Shown piece after piece: positions 46,201-49,879 of a stretch of DNA of 64,000 nt. Every line of letters starts with the position of its first letter. The first letter of the stretch is position 1. The stretch lies in assembly GCA_949126835.1 (NCBI GenBank), contig OX421506.1, forward strand, positions 27,479,441 through 27,543,440, given 5' to 3'. A program made the position numbers and the translations under genes. The DNA comes from Anisus vortex (lineage: Eukaryota > Mollusca > Gastropoda > Planorbidae). Below the pieces are notes generated by a model, which did no database searches, was not told where the DNA came from, and saw nothing but the letters and a program-made list of their open reading frames with translations.

Positions 46201-48446
46201 GAAGTCTAGTAAAAAAAAATAATTCATCACTTGTTCTTTTTATTTGTACAATGTTTAATTTAAAATCATTAAAATTGTGCTTTATTGTTTCAGGATTGAC
46301 TTGGATTTTCGGATTTCTGACCATAGACGATGCGCGTCTTGTGTTCCAGTATTTGTTCTGCATCCTGAATGCATTCCAAGGATTCATCATTTTCATCATG
46401 ATGACCTTGCGCGACCACAACATACGGGCATTCTGGTGGTCGAAGCTGTGCTTCTGTTGCAGGCGTGTGAAGAAAAGAGGTAGATACAAAGTTAATGGTA
46501 AGGTAGTGGTCCACCCACGCAATGTTATTGCTGCCGGCTTCTCTTTGCTGTTATGTTGGCACCTAACAAACTCCTTGATAACCAACCAACTATAAGCATG
46601 CTGTAATTTTCTAAAAGTTTGGAAAATCATTGCAGTTTGTTTTGTAGGGCCTACGTGAAATCTCAAGTGTCATCCCTAGTAGGCCCTATTTAGAAAAACA
46701 AACTGTTTGTAACCCATTGAATGTTAGCATTTAAAATTTTTACAATGACAATGTTAACATTTTAACCATTAGCTTTAATTTTGCTTTTAAAAAAAAATTT
46801 AAGAGTGAAAAAGAAACGAATCCTTTTTTAAAAAGAAGAAGAATGTTGGCTGACTGTATAACTAACATTATTACAAGGTTAAAGAAAGCTGAGACTGGCT
46901 TATGATAACCACTATCTATATTTTTGGTTATGTTTATAATGATGTATTCATAGCATACGACCATTAGAGTGCAGGGGTCGGCAACCTACGGCACGCGTGC
47001 CAGACTTGGCACGTCGATTTATTTTCAATGGCACATGGAAGACCCACAAAAAACTTAATTCATGTCTCTTCTAAAAGAAATTGATTGGTGGCGCAGGTTG
47101 ACTTTTATGGCTGTTGGCACGGTGAATGAATTAGAAATCCTACTTTGGCACACTCCTGTCGAAAGGTTGCCGACCACTGCATTAGAGGACGTAAGCTCTT
47201 AAATGGTGTCCCTTTCATTTATATTTGATATTAAAGATTCAATAAAATACACATACACAAAAAAAAATCTGGTCCTACGGTTAGTTCACAGGACGGTCAC
47301 CCAACACTTCAGGGGGTTCTATCCCTGCAGCTGACCGATCCCCGCCTCCCTGTGGGAGTTTTAGAGAGTTTTGGGTCTAGTGGACATAATAAACTTCTTT
47401 TTAGAAGGAACGTCTGTAATCTTAAAAGATAAGGTCGACAAATATTTGTATGCAAGCTGTAATCAACAAAGTGACAGATCCTGGTTGAGCTATATACCAT
47501 TTAAATTTGCAGTACTGCACCAAATGGGCATTGTATTACGGTAGACGCTTCCCCTTGATGTGCTTTTCTTGCTTAATATGGTTAACCCAGACCTGTATCC
47601 TGCATATATCATTCATTGATGATAAAAAGTGCATTTTTTAATCAAAAGTCAACAAATTAAAAAAAAAATAGTCAAACGTATCTCAGTTAATATTATTACT
47701 TATCCATCGTGTGCTAATCATATTGCTTATATATGCTTTAGTTTATATAACTAAGCCATTATATTAAGCAATCTGTTTTATAACATATCTAACATATCTG
47801 ACCAGTGCATTATTAAGATGATAGTAATACTATCACATATGCAGGCCTACTAACATTAACAAAACCCTAGCTTATTTTTTGTATGTTTTACATGAATTTT
47901 TAATGGGTACATGATAAAGAAATCAATGTGGGTCTAGGGTAAATATCTTATGAAAGTTTACTTCAATTTTATAACTTTAAAAATAAATAAATTAGAAAGC
48001 TAGAAATATAGGCTAAATAAGAGCTTACATGTAAATATTGTAAATATAATATATTAGTTAGAAAAGTGTAAAAGATGGCCAATAATTGACCTCACAATTT
48101 GTATGTTTGTTGTTTCACTATTCCAATAGACAAACATTATAAAAATGATTTTTTTTAAACTATTCTTTAAAGTTCTATTTATTTTATACATGTTTCTAAT
48201 TCTATTTTTCTATAAGCTGAAAACATGTTTTTACATTTAAGCTCATTCATATTTAGGCAATTATTTTTTATACCAACAGAAGCTGGTTCAGAAACACCTA
48301 CTGGAGACTTGAGAGTTAAAAATAAAAACACGAAAACCAACAGTTCCAGCAGCAACACCATGCTATCAAACAATGACCGAACCAGACAGCCATCGGACAC
48401 CCAAACACAGCCGTATCAATTGGACATTTTCCCTCCTGATTACTAA
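7161..48446 (+). CDS. Adhesion G-protein-coupled receptor with two C-type-lectin-like domains, Ig, HormR-like, GAIN/GPS and 7TM (26-exon gene model)
   Basis: I joined 26 exons by GT/AG borders and phase: 7161-7233, 12113-12286, 14499-14574, 16171-16269, 16865-16974, 20462-20591, 21559-21709, 22383-22470, 23816-23967, 29602-29685, 32944-33067, 33676-34150, 35379-35502, 35640-35796, 36734-36882, 37749-37996, 38314-38464, 38824-38946, 39912-40040, 40737-40976, 41663-41787, 42713-42972, 43494-43563, 44521-44717, 46294-46479, 48280-48446. They sum to 4062 nt, an unbroken frame of 1353 residues. Domains: signal peptide 1-20; CTLD 26-166; degenerate CTLD about 190-295; Ig-like about 305-420 (Cys342/Cys399); Thr/Pro linker about 480-520; HormR-like 636-702; GAIN 723-1012 with GPS; 7TM about 1030-1285; tail to 1353. 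The protein should sit in the plasma membrane, self-cleave at the GPS and signal through a tethered agonist. Adhesion GPCR identity is certain from the GPS and 7TM motifs; ligand, G protein and orthologue are unknown. Individual borders are inferred without transcripts. Confidence 0.9.
7285..7365 (+). mobile_element. 81-bp TTAA-flanked MITE, copy 1
   Basis: TTAA-CCCTT at the left and AAGGG-TTAA at the right, with the core GGGCGCGTATATAGCGG. Three more copies are in this window. TTAA sites and CCCTT ends suggest piggyBac-type mobility. Confidence 0.7.
7721..8750 (-). pseudogene. Decayed ZMYM-type hAT transposase, C-terminal part
   Basis: The - strand reads CVASCERSFSKLKLI then IKSYLRST, the hAT dimerisation block, followed by frameshifted DRKRYCE sequence. 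The + strand at 7721 begins CAGTGGCGTA, a hAT-style terminus, giving the 3' end of the element. The other end is not visible. Non-functional. Confidence 0.65.
8990..9370. repeat. Tandem duplication, unit about 224 bp, second unit interrupted
   Basis: AATAGGTGATTCTTCACGTC starts both units (about 8997 and 9220). The end of the second unit is displaced to 11936-12005, beyond a LINE and hAT insertion. Confidence 0.75.
9363..11936 (-). mobile_element. LINE 3' fragment (SNLEIQP family) split by a hAT element
   Basis: The - strand at 9712-9497 reads KSKVVIIHKALNSNLEIQPN and then KYFFFPSGIRAWNG, the C-terminal block of a non-LTR ORF2. The same family sits on the + strand at 32128-32525. The hAT 9700-11558 breaks it; LINE sequence resumes at 11559. 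Confidence 0.75.
9700..11558. mobile_element. hAT DNA transposon, non-autonomous, 1859 bp, with 8-bp target duplication
   Basis: Begins CAGGGGTCGGCAACC and ends with GGCACGCGTGCC then TTGCCGACCCCTG, matching inverted termini. Both sides carry the perfect 8-bp duplication CTCTAGTG (9692-9699 and 11559-11566), as hAT elements make. No intact transposase frame is present. Confidence 0.93.
12113..12286 (+). CDS. Receptor exon 2: N-terminal half of first C-type-lectin-like domain
   Basis: Encodes residues 25-82. The order Cys26, Cys40-Tyr, LTWQEAQKFC (Cys57) and RKGSLI is the standard beginning of a long-form CTLD: an N-terminal cysteine pair, then helix 1. The acceptor follows a poly-T tract and the donor is GTTAGT. 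Confidence 0.85.
12397..12605 (-). mobile_element. Helitron-like 3' terminus, family B, copy 1
   Basis: On the - strand the sequence ends with the hairpin CCGTCATTTTGACGG, then about ten bases and CTAG before T, as in Helitron 3' ends. A homologous copy lies at 58182-58395. The 5' end is not defined. Confidence 0.55.
12602..12872 (+). mobile_element. LINE 3' tail, SNLEIQP family, decayed
   Basis: Aligns by eye with 32225-32510: AACTTAGAAATACAACAC, a degraded arginine-rich coding end, then TAATCTTCTGTATAGTAGGA. Strongly decayed, no frame. Confidence 0.55.
13028..13285 (+). mobile_element. LINE 3' tail, SNLEIQP family, second decayed copy
   Basis: Contains AAAACACTTTCCTTATCC, then ATGCAAGACTAGACTCGAAC and GATAATCTTCTT, in the same order as the copy at 32128-32525. 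Confidence 0.65.
13364..13578 (+). mobile_element. tRNA-derived SINE, family A, good copy
   Basis: The head GGCGCGGTGGACGAGCGGCA carries an A-box-like motif and a B-box-like GGTTCCTATC follows 40 bases later. The body has GGTAAAGTAAAGGC and CCTAGTATGCCGTGG. Lies in receptor intron 2. Confidence 0.7.
13862..14000. mobile_element. hAT MITE fragment (GTCGGCAACC family)
   Basis: TTCGGCAACCTATTC at one end and GGTTGCCGAGTCCTGG at the other, with the shared body GAATGAATTAGAAATCCGAC. No clear target duplication. Confidence 0.6.
14083..14390 (+). mobile_element. LINE ORF2 C-terminal fragment (RRKGRQRKC type)
   Basis: Reads LPKSILQGTVECGRRKGRQR, then HWTKLQMTELLTSRP and a late RP-R-S end, typical of the last block of a common animal non-LTR element. 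It has stops and ends in a GAT microsatellite. Confidence 0.65.
14499..14574 (+). CDS. Receptor exon 3: first CTLD, middle
   Basis: Encodes residues 83-107, including a tryptophan-containing strand (LQKLWSGRH). It is joined in phase from exon 2 (phase 1) and leaves phase 2 at a GTAAGT donor. By itself it is only weakly recognisable; the phase match and position between CTLD halves support it. Confidence 0.7.
15318..15740. mobile_element. 423-bp MITE with GTGACCCTCCACCACGAAAT ends
   Basis: The first 20 bases are repeated inverted at the right end (ATTTCGTGGTGGAGGGTCAC); complementarity continues into ...GCACAATGC.... No coding capacity. The superfamily is not recognised. Confidence 0.8.
15862..16113 (+). 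mobile_element. GACTATAATA MITE, truncated copy
   Basis: Internal sequence (CTCTATTTTTAGAGC, GTGCGCATCC, GGGAATTCTGAAAAGAAGTC) matches the full copy at 17043-17339. The left terminal repeat is missing. Confidence 0.65.
16171..16269 (+). CDS. Receptor exon 4: first CTLD, long-loop region
   Basis: Encodes residues 108-140 with NTWTKGANCFLLVY and a following Cys. The region where Ca2+-dependent lectins carry EPN or QPD and WND motifs has none of them, so classic Ca2+-dependent sugar binding is unlikely. It follows a good CCCCACAG acceptor. Confidence 0.8.
16600..16770. repeat. Degenerate tandem repeat, unit about 57 bp
   Basis: Three diverged copies share TTTAATC.CA.GGTCCAAT and TTCAATGATTT. 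Intronic. Confidence 0.55.
16865..16974 (+). CDS. Receptor exon 5: end of first CTLD
   Basis: Encodes residues 141-177. FFCPI and HPFLCQL (Cys145, Cys156, Cys164) match the closing strand of a CTLD, where the last cysteine pairs with the one in helix 1. A short polar linker follows before a GTAAGG donor. Confidence 0.85.
17043..17339 (+). mobile_element. GACTATAATA MITE, full copy with 30-bp inverted termini
   Basis: The left end CAAAGACTATAATAAGATGG and following ACCGCTTGCT is repeated perfectly, inverted, at the right end. The interior has AATAAAACGGAAG and GGGAATTCTGAAAAG. Noncoding, 297 bp. Confidence 0.85.
17462..17640 (-). mobile_element. LINE ORF2 C-terminal fragment (GRPRNTW type)
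   Basis: The - strand reads KCVKRKRGRPRNTW-like text (KRKRGRPRNTWTRD) and then a decayed RPM end, a common close to non-LTR ORF2. Intronic. Confidence 0.6.
18490..19170. mobile_element. Internal fragment of the hAT family seen at 9700-11558
   Basis: Shares long stretches with 10160-10900, for example ATCATACAAACTGGGTAGTT and GATACCA.ACAAGTT.TGTT. No termini. Confidence 0.6.
19740..20128. other. Repeat-like segment of unknown type, ending in a hAT fragment
   Basis: GC-richer than its surroundings, with GGCGGTCGGGGGGCCATC at about 19855; it looks repeat-derived but I cannot name it. The end (20050-20128, TAGAAATCCGAATGTGGCAC) is a hAT MITE remnant. Confidence 0.4.
20177..20258 (+). mobile_element. 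82-bp TTAA-flanked MITE, copy 2
   Basis: Nearly identical to the copy at 7285-7365, with TTAACCCTTACAG and AGGAAGGGTTAA ends. Confidence 0.75.
20462..20591 (+). CDS. Receptor exon 6: start of second, degenerate CTLD
   Basis: Encodes residues 178-221. STHADIDKACQVTLAGGRAY resembles CTLD helices 1 and 2 around the first conserved cysteine (Cys210). The upstream N-terminal strand is poorly conserved. Confidence 0.75.
20620..20910. repeat. Degenerate TCTA/ATCT microsatellite
   Basis: Almost 300 bases of imperfect CTAT-type repeats in receptor intron 6. Confidence 0.85.
20921..21417 (+). mobile_element. Helitron-like non-autonomous element with tRNA-like cargo, copy 1
   Basis: Starts TCTATATATATATAAAG after an A and ends with hairpin-capable CCCGGGCAACGCCGG followed by CTTG before T. 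Inside, 21062-21120 has a pol III A-box (TAGCTCAGTGG) and B-box (GGTTTCGATTC) like a tRNA gene, but the acceptor arms do not pair. CTTG departs from the Helitron CTRR rule. Confidence 0.55.
21559..21709 (+). CDS. Receptor exon 7: second CTLD-like domain, core
   Basis: Encodes residues 222-271. VLWVKPDSGQCLAI resembles the CTLD core strand with the third conserved position cysteine (Cys259). Phase 0 exit at a GTTAGT donor. Confidence 0.8.
22125..22225. repeat. Short tandem repeat CAGCGCCAAAATGT
   Basis: Six imperfect copies of about 16 bp, GC-richer than the intron around them. Confidence 0.7.
22383..22470 (+). CDS. Receptor exon 8: end of second CTLD-like domain
   Basis: Encodes residues 272-300. 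WPCNYSQSVLCEI provides the last two CTLD cysteines (Cys285, Cys293). With Cys210 and Cys259 they allow the two canonical disulfides. The donor is GTAAGT. Confidence 0.8.
23065..23222 (-). mobile_element. tRNA-derived SINE, family B
   Basis: The - strand starts ACCTGGTCCTGTGGTTAGTT, a tRNA-like A-box region, followed by GGGTTCTAACCC as B-box and the tail AGTTTTGGGCCTAGTGG. Other copies at 25185, 36400, 38481, 47270 and 61990. Confidence 0.7.
23816..23967 (+). CDS. Receptor exon 9: first half of Ig-like domain
   Basis: Encodes residues 301-351 and ends with GEFSLTCTLDDFQPNM; Cys342 sits in a typical Ig B-strand context. The acceptor at 23815 gives an open frame; the next AG, at 23826, breaks it. 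Confidence 0.75.
24010..24240 (-). mobile_element. LINE 3' tail, SNLEIQP family
   Basis: The - strand ends GAAAGACCAGACTCATACGA then the ...TTCTATATAGAAAGAGC... tail, in the order of the copy at 32128-32525. Decayed. Confidence 0.6.
24960..25440. repeat. CTTGTCAAGAT tandem repeat interrupted by SINE and LINE tails
   Basis: Several copies of a roughly 27-bp unit with CTTGTCAAGAT. Between 25067 and 25305 lie an ATT run, a CR1-like 3' tail (ATTTATATAGCGC) and a family B SINE, both on the - strand. Confidence 0.65.
25447..27000. repeat. Satellite of alternating foldback monomers (about 15 units)
   Basis: Two related monomers of about 105 bp alternate as ABABABABABBABAB. Both open TGATGGCAGGCTCA and close with ...CCATCATAG or a close variant, so each has inverted ends. 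A carries CATTAGC/GCTAATG and B carries CACAAGTGAG/CTCACTTTGTG as a second inverted pair. The A-B period is about 210 bp. Noncoding, in intron 9. Confidence 0.92.
27062..27445 (+). mobile_element. CR1-like LINE ORF2 C-terminal fragment, decayed
   Basis: Reads LKRVQNCAA-like text, LHCLPINYQISYKLASLCCK and YSAPDYLRPCVELYTQSRRL, then an AGQRAFS block with a stop. This is the standard C-terminal end of CR1-type retrotransposons. Confidence 0.7.
27583..28108 (+). mobile_element. LINE ORF2 C-terminal fragment (LLYGSETW / GRPKTTW type)
   Basis: Contains LRIFNTNVKAVLLYGSETWR, LQTFVNGCLRNILKIRW, RRKWRWIGHTLR and RRVGRPKTTWRR, then a stop. The 141-residue final frame is intact, with one stop upstream. 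Same family as the fragment at 63590-64000. In receptor intron 9. Confidence 0.85.
28640..29040. repeat. Tandem repeat, unit about 90 bp, 3 to 4 copies
   Basis: The repeated unit has TTTATTGTTTTGTTTAAAAC and CTAAATGTCCGGCGCCCATC. A 12-bp ATAAATAT run sits at the left end. Confidence 0.85.
29212..29490 (+). mobile_element. tRNA-derived SINE, family A, complete copy
   Basis: Perfect B-box GGTTCGAATC 40 bases after the A-box-like GACGCCGAGCG, then the full family body to GATGGGTACTTTACTTA. The best example of the family here. Confidence 0.75.
29602..29685 (+). CDS. Receptor exon 10: Ig-like domain insert, possible cassette exon
   Basis: Encodes residues 352-379. It is 84 nt with phase 0 on both sides, so it can be skipped without a frame change. 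Borders are good (TCCCCAG acceptor, GTAAGT donor), but the sequence is not diagnostic by itself. Confidence 0.6.
29850..29930 (-). mobile_element. 81-bp TTAA-flanked MITE, copy 3
   Basis: The complement matches copies 1 and 2. It lies 161 bp before copy 4, in the same orientation. Confidence 0.75.
30091..30171 (-). mobile_element. 81-bp TTAA-flanked MITE, copy 4
   Basis: Same ends and core as copies 1-3, with a small change (GGTCAACTATATACGCGCCC). Confidence 0.75.
30265..30838. mobile_element. 574-bp MITE with two CACGTG boxes, copy 2
   Basis: Aligns along its whole length with 535-1106, with only scattered differences. It starts CAATAGGGCGTTTGC and ends GAGAACGCTCTATCG. Confidence 0.8.
30842..31180. 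mobile_element. Tigger/pogo-like terminus, partial
   Basis: Starts TACAGTGAACCCTCGCTGCT, then TTGCGGTTCGAC, resembling Tigger ends next to a TA. The opposite end is not recognisable. Confidence 0.4.
31468..32112 (+). mobile_element. CR1-like LINE ORF2 3' end with intact final frame
   Basis: Open frame with KSRLDYCNSCLWGLP, LQRLQKVQNTAARIV, LHWLPVTKRIDHKILSLAYS, FGVRSFESAAPYLWNKLP and FKRSLKTFLFN before a stop. Downstream is the 3' tail GCGCTATATAAA and an (ATC)n run, as CR1-type elements have. 5' truncated. Similar 3' tails occur near 25090 and 8820. Confidence 0.85.
32128..32525 (+). mobile_element. LINE 3' fragment, SNLEIQP family, best copy
   Basis: Frame with KAKSKVVIIHKALKSNLEIQ, then TLSLSLMREQMHI after a small frameshift, followed by ...WNGLPEQT and the tail ATAATCTTCTTTATAGAAGG. 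Serves as reference for the copies at 9363, 12602, 13028, 24010 and 41370. Confidence 0.75.
32944..33067 (+). CDS. Receptor exon 11: second half of Ig-like domain
   Basis: Encodes residues 380-420. NQYFHCEINDLKTG places Cys399 in an F-strand context, 57 residues after Cys342, as in Ig folds. The donor is GTAAGC. Confidence 0.8.
33676..34150 (+). CDS. Receptor exon 12: Ig end and Thr/Pro-rich linker
   Basis: The longest exon, residues 421-578. It finishes the Ig-like domain and then holds a Ser/Pro-rich stretch and a run of eleven Thr codons around 33918-33950, likely an O-glycosylated stalk. It ends in CTATATCA followed by GTAAGT, the first unit of a 32-bp tandem array. Reading past the donor gives CAG TAA, a stop. 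Confidence 0.85.
34142..34467 (+). repeat. 32-bp tandem array carrying the exon 12 splice donor, ten copies
   Basis: The unit is CTTACTATATAAGTAAGTTT followed by ATTCACAGACAC. Copy 1 contains the real end of exon 12 and its GTAAGT donor. Almost every copy has both GTAAGT and an acceptor-like TTATTCACAG; the last has GTACGT and one has CAAGG. Confidence 0.95.
34609..34826. repeat. 44-bp tandem repeat, five copies
   Basis: Unit with CATTAAATTGAGTCCGTTCA and GTAACTCTGAAAG, in the same intron as the 32-bp array. Confidence 0.9.
35379..35502 (+). CDS. Receptor exon 13: ectodomain linker
   Basis: Encodes residues 579-620 with several N-glycosylation sequons (NIS, NMT). It is preceded by a pyrimidine tract and TTGATAG, and joins in phase on both sides. 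Confidence 0.75.
35640..35796 (+). CDS. Receptor exon 14: HormR-like module, first half
   Basis: Encodes residues 621-672. IDWCWPIQIND, later AAGFVWRSPQLC, matches the W-P ... G ... R-x-C spacing of the HormR/pre-GAIN cysteine module found in many adhesion GPCRs (Cys639, Cys670). Confidence 0.8.
36400..36545 (-). mobile_element. tRNA-derived SINE, family B
   Basis: Complement of the family tail (CCTAAAACTCCTGCAGGGCGGCA reads as AGGAGTTTTAGG on -) and a decayed head. Receptor intron 14. Confidence 0.55.
36734..36882 (+). CDS. Receptor exon 15: HormR-like module, second half
   Basis: Encodes residues 673-722. Cys682, LSWGKFQINPLC (Trp692, Cys701) completes the module. A run of polar residues leads to the GAIN domain. 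Confidence 0.8.
37045..37210 (-). mobile_element. LINE ORF2 C-terminal fragment (TTTQDRQKWRK type)
   Basis: The - strand reads TTSQDRQKWRKVTTEMTVRS then PQKTT, next to a GAT run. It matches the better copy at 49880-50095. Confidence 0.6.
37749..37996 (+). CDS. Receptor exon 16: GAIN subdomain A
   Basis: Encodes residues 723-804, a helix-rich stretch with alternating hydrophobic positions typical of GAIN subdomain A. The acceptor (AAAACAAG) has a weak pyrimidine tract; it is chosen because it keeps phase 0. Confidence 0.8.
38314..38464 (+). CDS. Receptor exon 17: GAIN domain
   Basis: Encodes residues 805-855, continuing the GAIN A-to-B transition. The acceptor is TTTTTACAG and the donor GTGTGT. 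Confidence 0.8.
38481..38600 (+). mobile_element. tRNA-derived SINE, family B
   Basis: GGTCCTGTGGTTAGTTCACC, a B-box-like GGGTGCATTACC, then GCAGGAGTTTTGGGCCTAGT. Lies 16 bases after the exon 17 donor. Confidence 0.7.
38824..38946 (+). CDS. Receptor exon 18: GAIN subdomain B
   Basis: Encodes residues 856-896, ending in a hydrophobic strand (ELVVAIILP). Exactly 41 codons with phase 0 at both ends. Confidence 0.8.
39221..39331. repeat. 54-bp direct duplication
   Basis: ATTAATTATATCCAGTTTT to GATGAATCATCTCCAC occurs twice in a row with three single-base differences. Confidence 0.85.
39588..39675. mobile_element. hAT terminus fragment
   Basis: GACAACCTTTTGATAATAGTG then CAGCGTGCCAATAGCCTAAA matches the left end of the 9700 element. 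Confidence 0.6.
39912..40040 (+). CDS. Receptor exon 19: GAIN subdomain B
   Basis: Encodes residues 897-939 and ends SKVIAAK, like the GAIN-B strand before the GPS. Its last 31 nt plus the donor are repeated downstream every 46 bp. Using a later donor adds a TAA stop nine codons after the normal end. Confidence 0.85.
40010..40232 (+). repeat. 46-bp tandem array copying the exon 19 end and donor, five copies
   Basis: The unit holds the last 31 nt of exon 19 (AGTCTCAACAGTAAAG through GCAAAA) and GTAAGTGTAAAGTC. Donors recur at 40041, 40087, 40133 and 40179; in the fifth copy the GT is mutated. Confidence 0.95.
40737..40976 (+). CDS. Receptor exon 20: GPS motif and tethered agonist
   Basis: Encodes residues 940-1019. 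Shows every GPS hallmark: Cys976, Trp979, Gly-Gly-Trp at 988-990, Cys995, Cys1007, Cys1009 and the His-Leu-Thr triad 1011-1013. Autoproteolysis would cut between Leu1012 and Thr1013 (genome 40955/40956), exposing TNFAILM as the tethered agonist. This is the single most diagnostic exon. Confidence 0.97.
41370..41570 (-). mobile_element. LINE 3' tail, SNLEIQP family
   Basis: Decayed complement of the family tail (GTAGGATGCGGTAGTC and AATGTGTTGCCTTAAC on -). Receptor intron 20. Confidence 0.5.
41663..41787 (+). CDS. Receptor exon 21: transmembrane helix 1
   Basis: Encodes residues 1020-1060 with LALSIISIIGLSLSIAGLGI, a clear first membrane helix. The donor is GTAAGA. Confidence 0.9.
42100..42430. 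other. Repeat-like segment of unknown type
   Basis: GC-richer than the intron. Shares ACACCTGCAATGTCGCCCGGTAGC-like text with about 24450 (CTACACTGTCGCCCGGTAGC). Several frames are open by chance, but I see no protein homology. Confidence 0.3.
42713..42972 (+). CDS. Receptor exon 22: transmembrane helices 2 and 3
   Basis: Holds LHKSRPQQTLFQMSLAL (TM2) and CIVVAVLLHYFILASFMWML (TM3 with the conserved Cys and MEG motif), hallmark family B2 sequence. Two adjacent AGs allow a start at 42710 or 42713, one extra residue. I prefer 42713. Confidence 0.93.
43494..43563 (+). CDS. Receptor exon 23: transmembrane helix 4
   Basis: Encodes GLPVIPVIILLAIDTELY. With the PAW-G end of exon 22 it forms the family's W-G-x-P TM4 motif. 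The donor is GTAAGT. Confidence 0.88.
44521..44717 (+). CDS. Receptor exon 24: ECL2, TM5 and start of TM6
   Basis: Starts YCWLS, the conserved extracellular loop 2 Cys-Trp motif, then the TM5 run GFIIPVGLIIVSNIVFFVMV and an Arg/Lys-rich loop. It ends in the TM6 start ASIICFCVL. Confidence 0.93.
45182..45749 (-). mobile_element. Helitron-like non-autonomous element with tRNA-like cargo, copy 2
   Basis: The - strand starts TCTATATATATATAAAG and ends CCCGGGCAACGCCTGGG...CTTG before T, the same ends as copy 1. At the matching internal place (about 45570-45640) it has GCTGAGTGGTTAGCG and GGTTCGATTCCCC, tRNA-like A and B boxes. Confidence 0.6.
45922..46130 (-). mobile_element. Helitron-like element, internally deleted copy
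   Basis: The - strand ends with hairpin CCGGCCAAACGCCGG, then TAGTTTAGCTAG before T, a standard CTAG end. It shares CACGTGTCTTTAAATT with copy 2 but lacks the tRNA-like part. Confidence 0.55.
46294..46479 (+). CDS. Receptor exon 25: TM6 end and TM7
   Basis: Encodes GLTWIFGFLT (TM6) and VFQYLFCILNAFQGFIIFIM (TM7), both family B2 signatures, then a Cys-rich membrane-proximal tail (KLCFCCRRVKK). The frame stays open past the donor to a stop at 46593-46595, an alternative C-terminus if the intron is retained. Confidence 0.93.
46970..47179. mobile_element. hAT MITE, 210 bp
   Basis: GCAGGGGTCGGCAACCTACG at the left and GGTTGCCGACCACTG at the right. CATTAGAG occurs on both sides (46962-46969 and 47180-47187) as the likely 8-bp target duplication. 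In receptor intron 25. Confidence 0.85.
47270..47430 (+). mobile_element. tRNA-derived SINE, family B
   Basis: TCTGGTCCTACGGTTAGTTC head, GGGGGTTCTATCCC B-box region, tail with TTTTGGGTCTAGTGG and TAGAAGGAACGTCTGTAAT. Confidence 0.7.
48280..48446 (+). CDS. Receptor exon 26: cytoplasmic tail and stop
   Basis: Encodes residues 1299-1353, a polar Ser/Asn/Thr-rich tail ending in FPPDY. It is accepted because the phase fits and a TAA stop is followed 78 nt later by AATAAA. Confidence 0.8.
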
Positions 48447-48523
48447 AAATTGTGGACATTCTCATATGAATAGTTAACCGTCCCATCATATTGTCTCTGT
48501 TTGCACTAAACAGTGTGCTCTAT

Positions 48524-48529
48524 AATAAA
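48524..48529 (+). promoter_or_regulatory. Polyadenylation signal of the receptor gene
   Basis: AATAAA lies 78 nt after the stop codon at 48446, before a U-rich stretch. No competing signal is nearer. Confidence 0.6.
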
Positions 48530-48659
48530 TATACTCATTCCCATACTAAATGGTGGGCCTTCTCAAGTAACATTTTCCTCCCATCTAATTCGTTTCTTCT
48601 CTTTGTTCTTAAAAGCACAACGCTTTCACATACGTTACTCCTAATATTCCTGGCAGGAG

Positions 48660-49158
48660 ACAAAAATTGAACACCTTCCACCTCAGGTGTCGCAGACGCA
48701 TTTTAGATATAAGATGGCAGGACAGGGTTTCAAATCCAGAGGTCCTACGAAGAGCAGGGTGTCAAGACATCCGTATTACTCTCAGTAACAGACGTCTCAG
48801 CTGGCTAGGTCATGTTCGCCGAATGCCACAGGGTCGACTCCCACAGGATATCCTTTATGGAACATTAGCTTCGGGACAGAGACCTGCTGGACGTCCAAAA
48901 CTGAAATTTGCGGATGTCTGCAAAAGAGACATGAAGCACCTCCAAATTGACCCAAATAGTTGGGAGATCATGGCGCAGGATAGGCCCACCTGGAGGGCAG
49001 GAATCAAAGAAGGTTCCAGGCTTGCGGGAGAGGAGCGCGCCAGGAACAAGAGGGTGGAGAAAAATGTGGTCCCCTCCACTACCTTCATCTGCAGCCAGTG
49101 TGACCATGCCTGTACATCCAGGATTGGCCTCTTTAGCCACATGAGGGCATGCAAGTGA
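48660..49158 (+). mobile_element. LINE ORF2 3' end with C-terminal zinc finger
   Basis: Intact 163-codon frame with FHLRCRRRILDIRWQDRVSN, LSWLGHVRRMP, GRPKLKFADVCKRDMK and DRPTWRAGI, closing with the finger CSQCDHACTSRIGLFSHMRAC. This is the typical end of a non-LTR ORF2, not a host zinc-finger gene. It starts about 210 bp after the receptor stop; 5' truncated. Confidence 0.85.
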
Positions 49159-49159
49159 A

Positions 49160-49870
49160 ATAGATCGTCACACGAGACTTAGAAATGCCGACGAAACTCC
49201 AAATAGAGGGCAAGGGTAACTTGGGTTAAAAAGGTTTGCAAAAACTGACCAAGGTTTCTGAAAGTTTACTGTTATTTATGAAGAACTAGAAAATAAAGCT
49301 TGGAAAGAAATAACTAATTTAACTAAATTCAAATCAGTTTTTTTTTTCTGAAATTATCATAATAATTTAGTCATTACTGAAAAACATCCTCAAATAAAAG
49401 TTTAATTTAGACTACCTACGTTTATATAATATATTTTTGTATTTACGCATGGGTAGGCCTATATATGGGTACATTTCTTAGTAAATTTTGGGGAAGGTTT
49501 TCCAAATGACTGGAAATTTCAAAATCATTTTAATAAGAAACATTTAAGTGGACCCAATGAGGTCCGTCTGTTGAATAAGTTCACACTATTGAAATGTTCT
49601 TACCAGTTGTGTTAGATTTTCTGTAAATACTATCGATGCTTTTTTTTATATTAATCTATTTGTTACAGTTCTAATGCGCTCAGTGGCATGTCTCACGACT
49701 TTGATATTATTATAAACCTTTTTTTCACACTGTAAGCGTTATACATAAAATACGTCTTTAAAGAGGCGGGGTCAATGCATAGTCTATAAGCAAGACTTGA
49801 AGGGGTGTTCTAAAAAATACAAAAAATTGCCAGATGTCATGTTTCTGTTACGATTTATGTCAACTTTTAC
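49160..49870. other. Intergenic, no gene seen
   Basis: AT-rich with no recognisable frame or repeat. Confidence 0.5.
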
Positions 49871-49879
49871 ACAAATGTC

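Noticed and set aside
46136..46666. 176-codon open frame on the - strand
   Set aside because: Antisense to receptor exon 25, whose + strand frame encodes clear TM6 and TM7 sequence.
48667..49158. Host zinc-finger gene
   Set aside because: The finger is the usual C-terminal end of a LINE ORF2; the preceding blocks are typical retrotransposon sequence.
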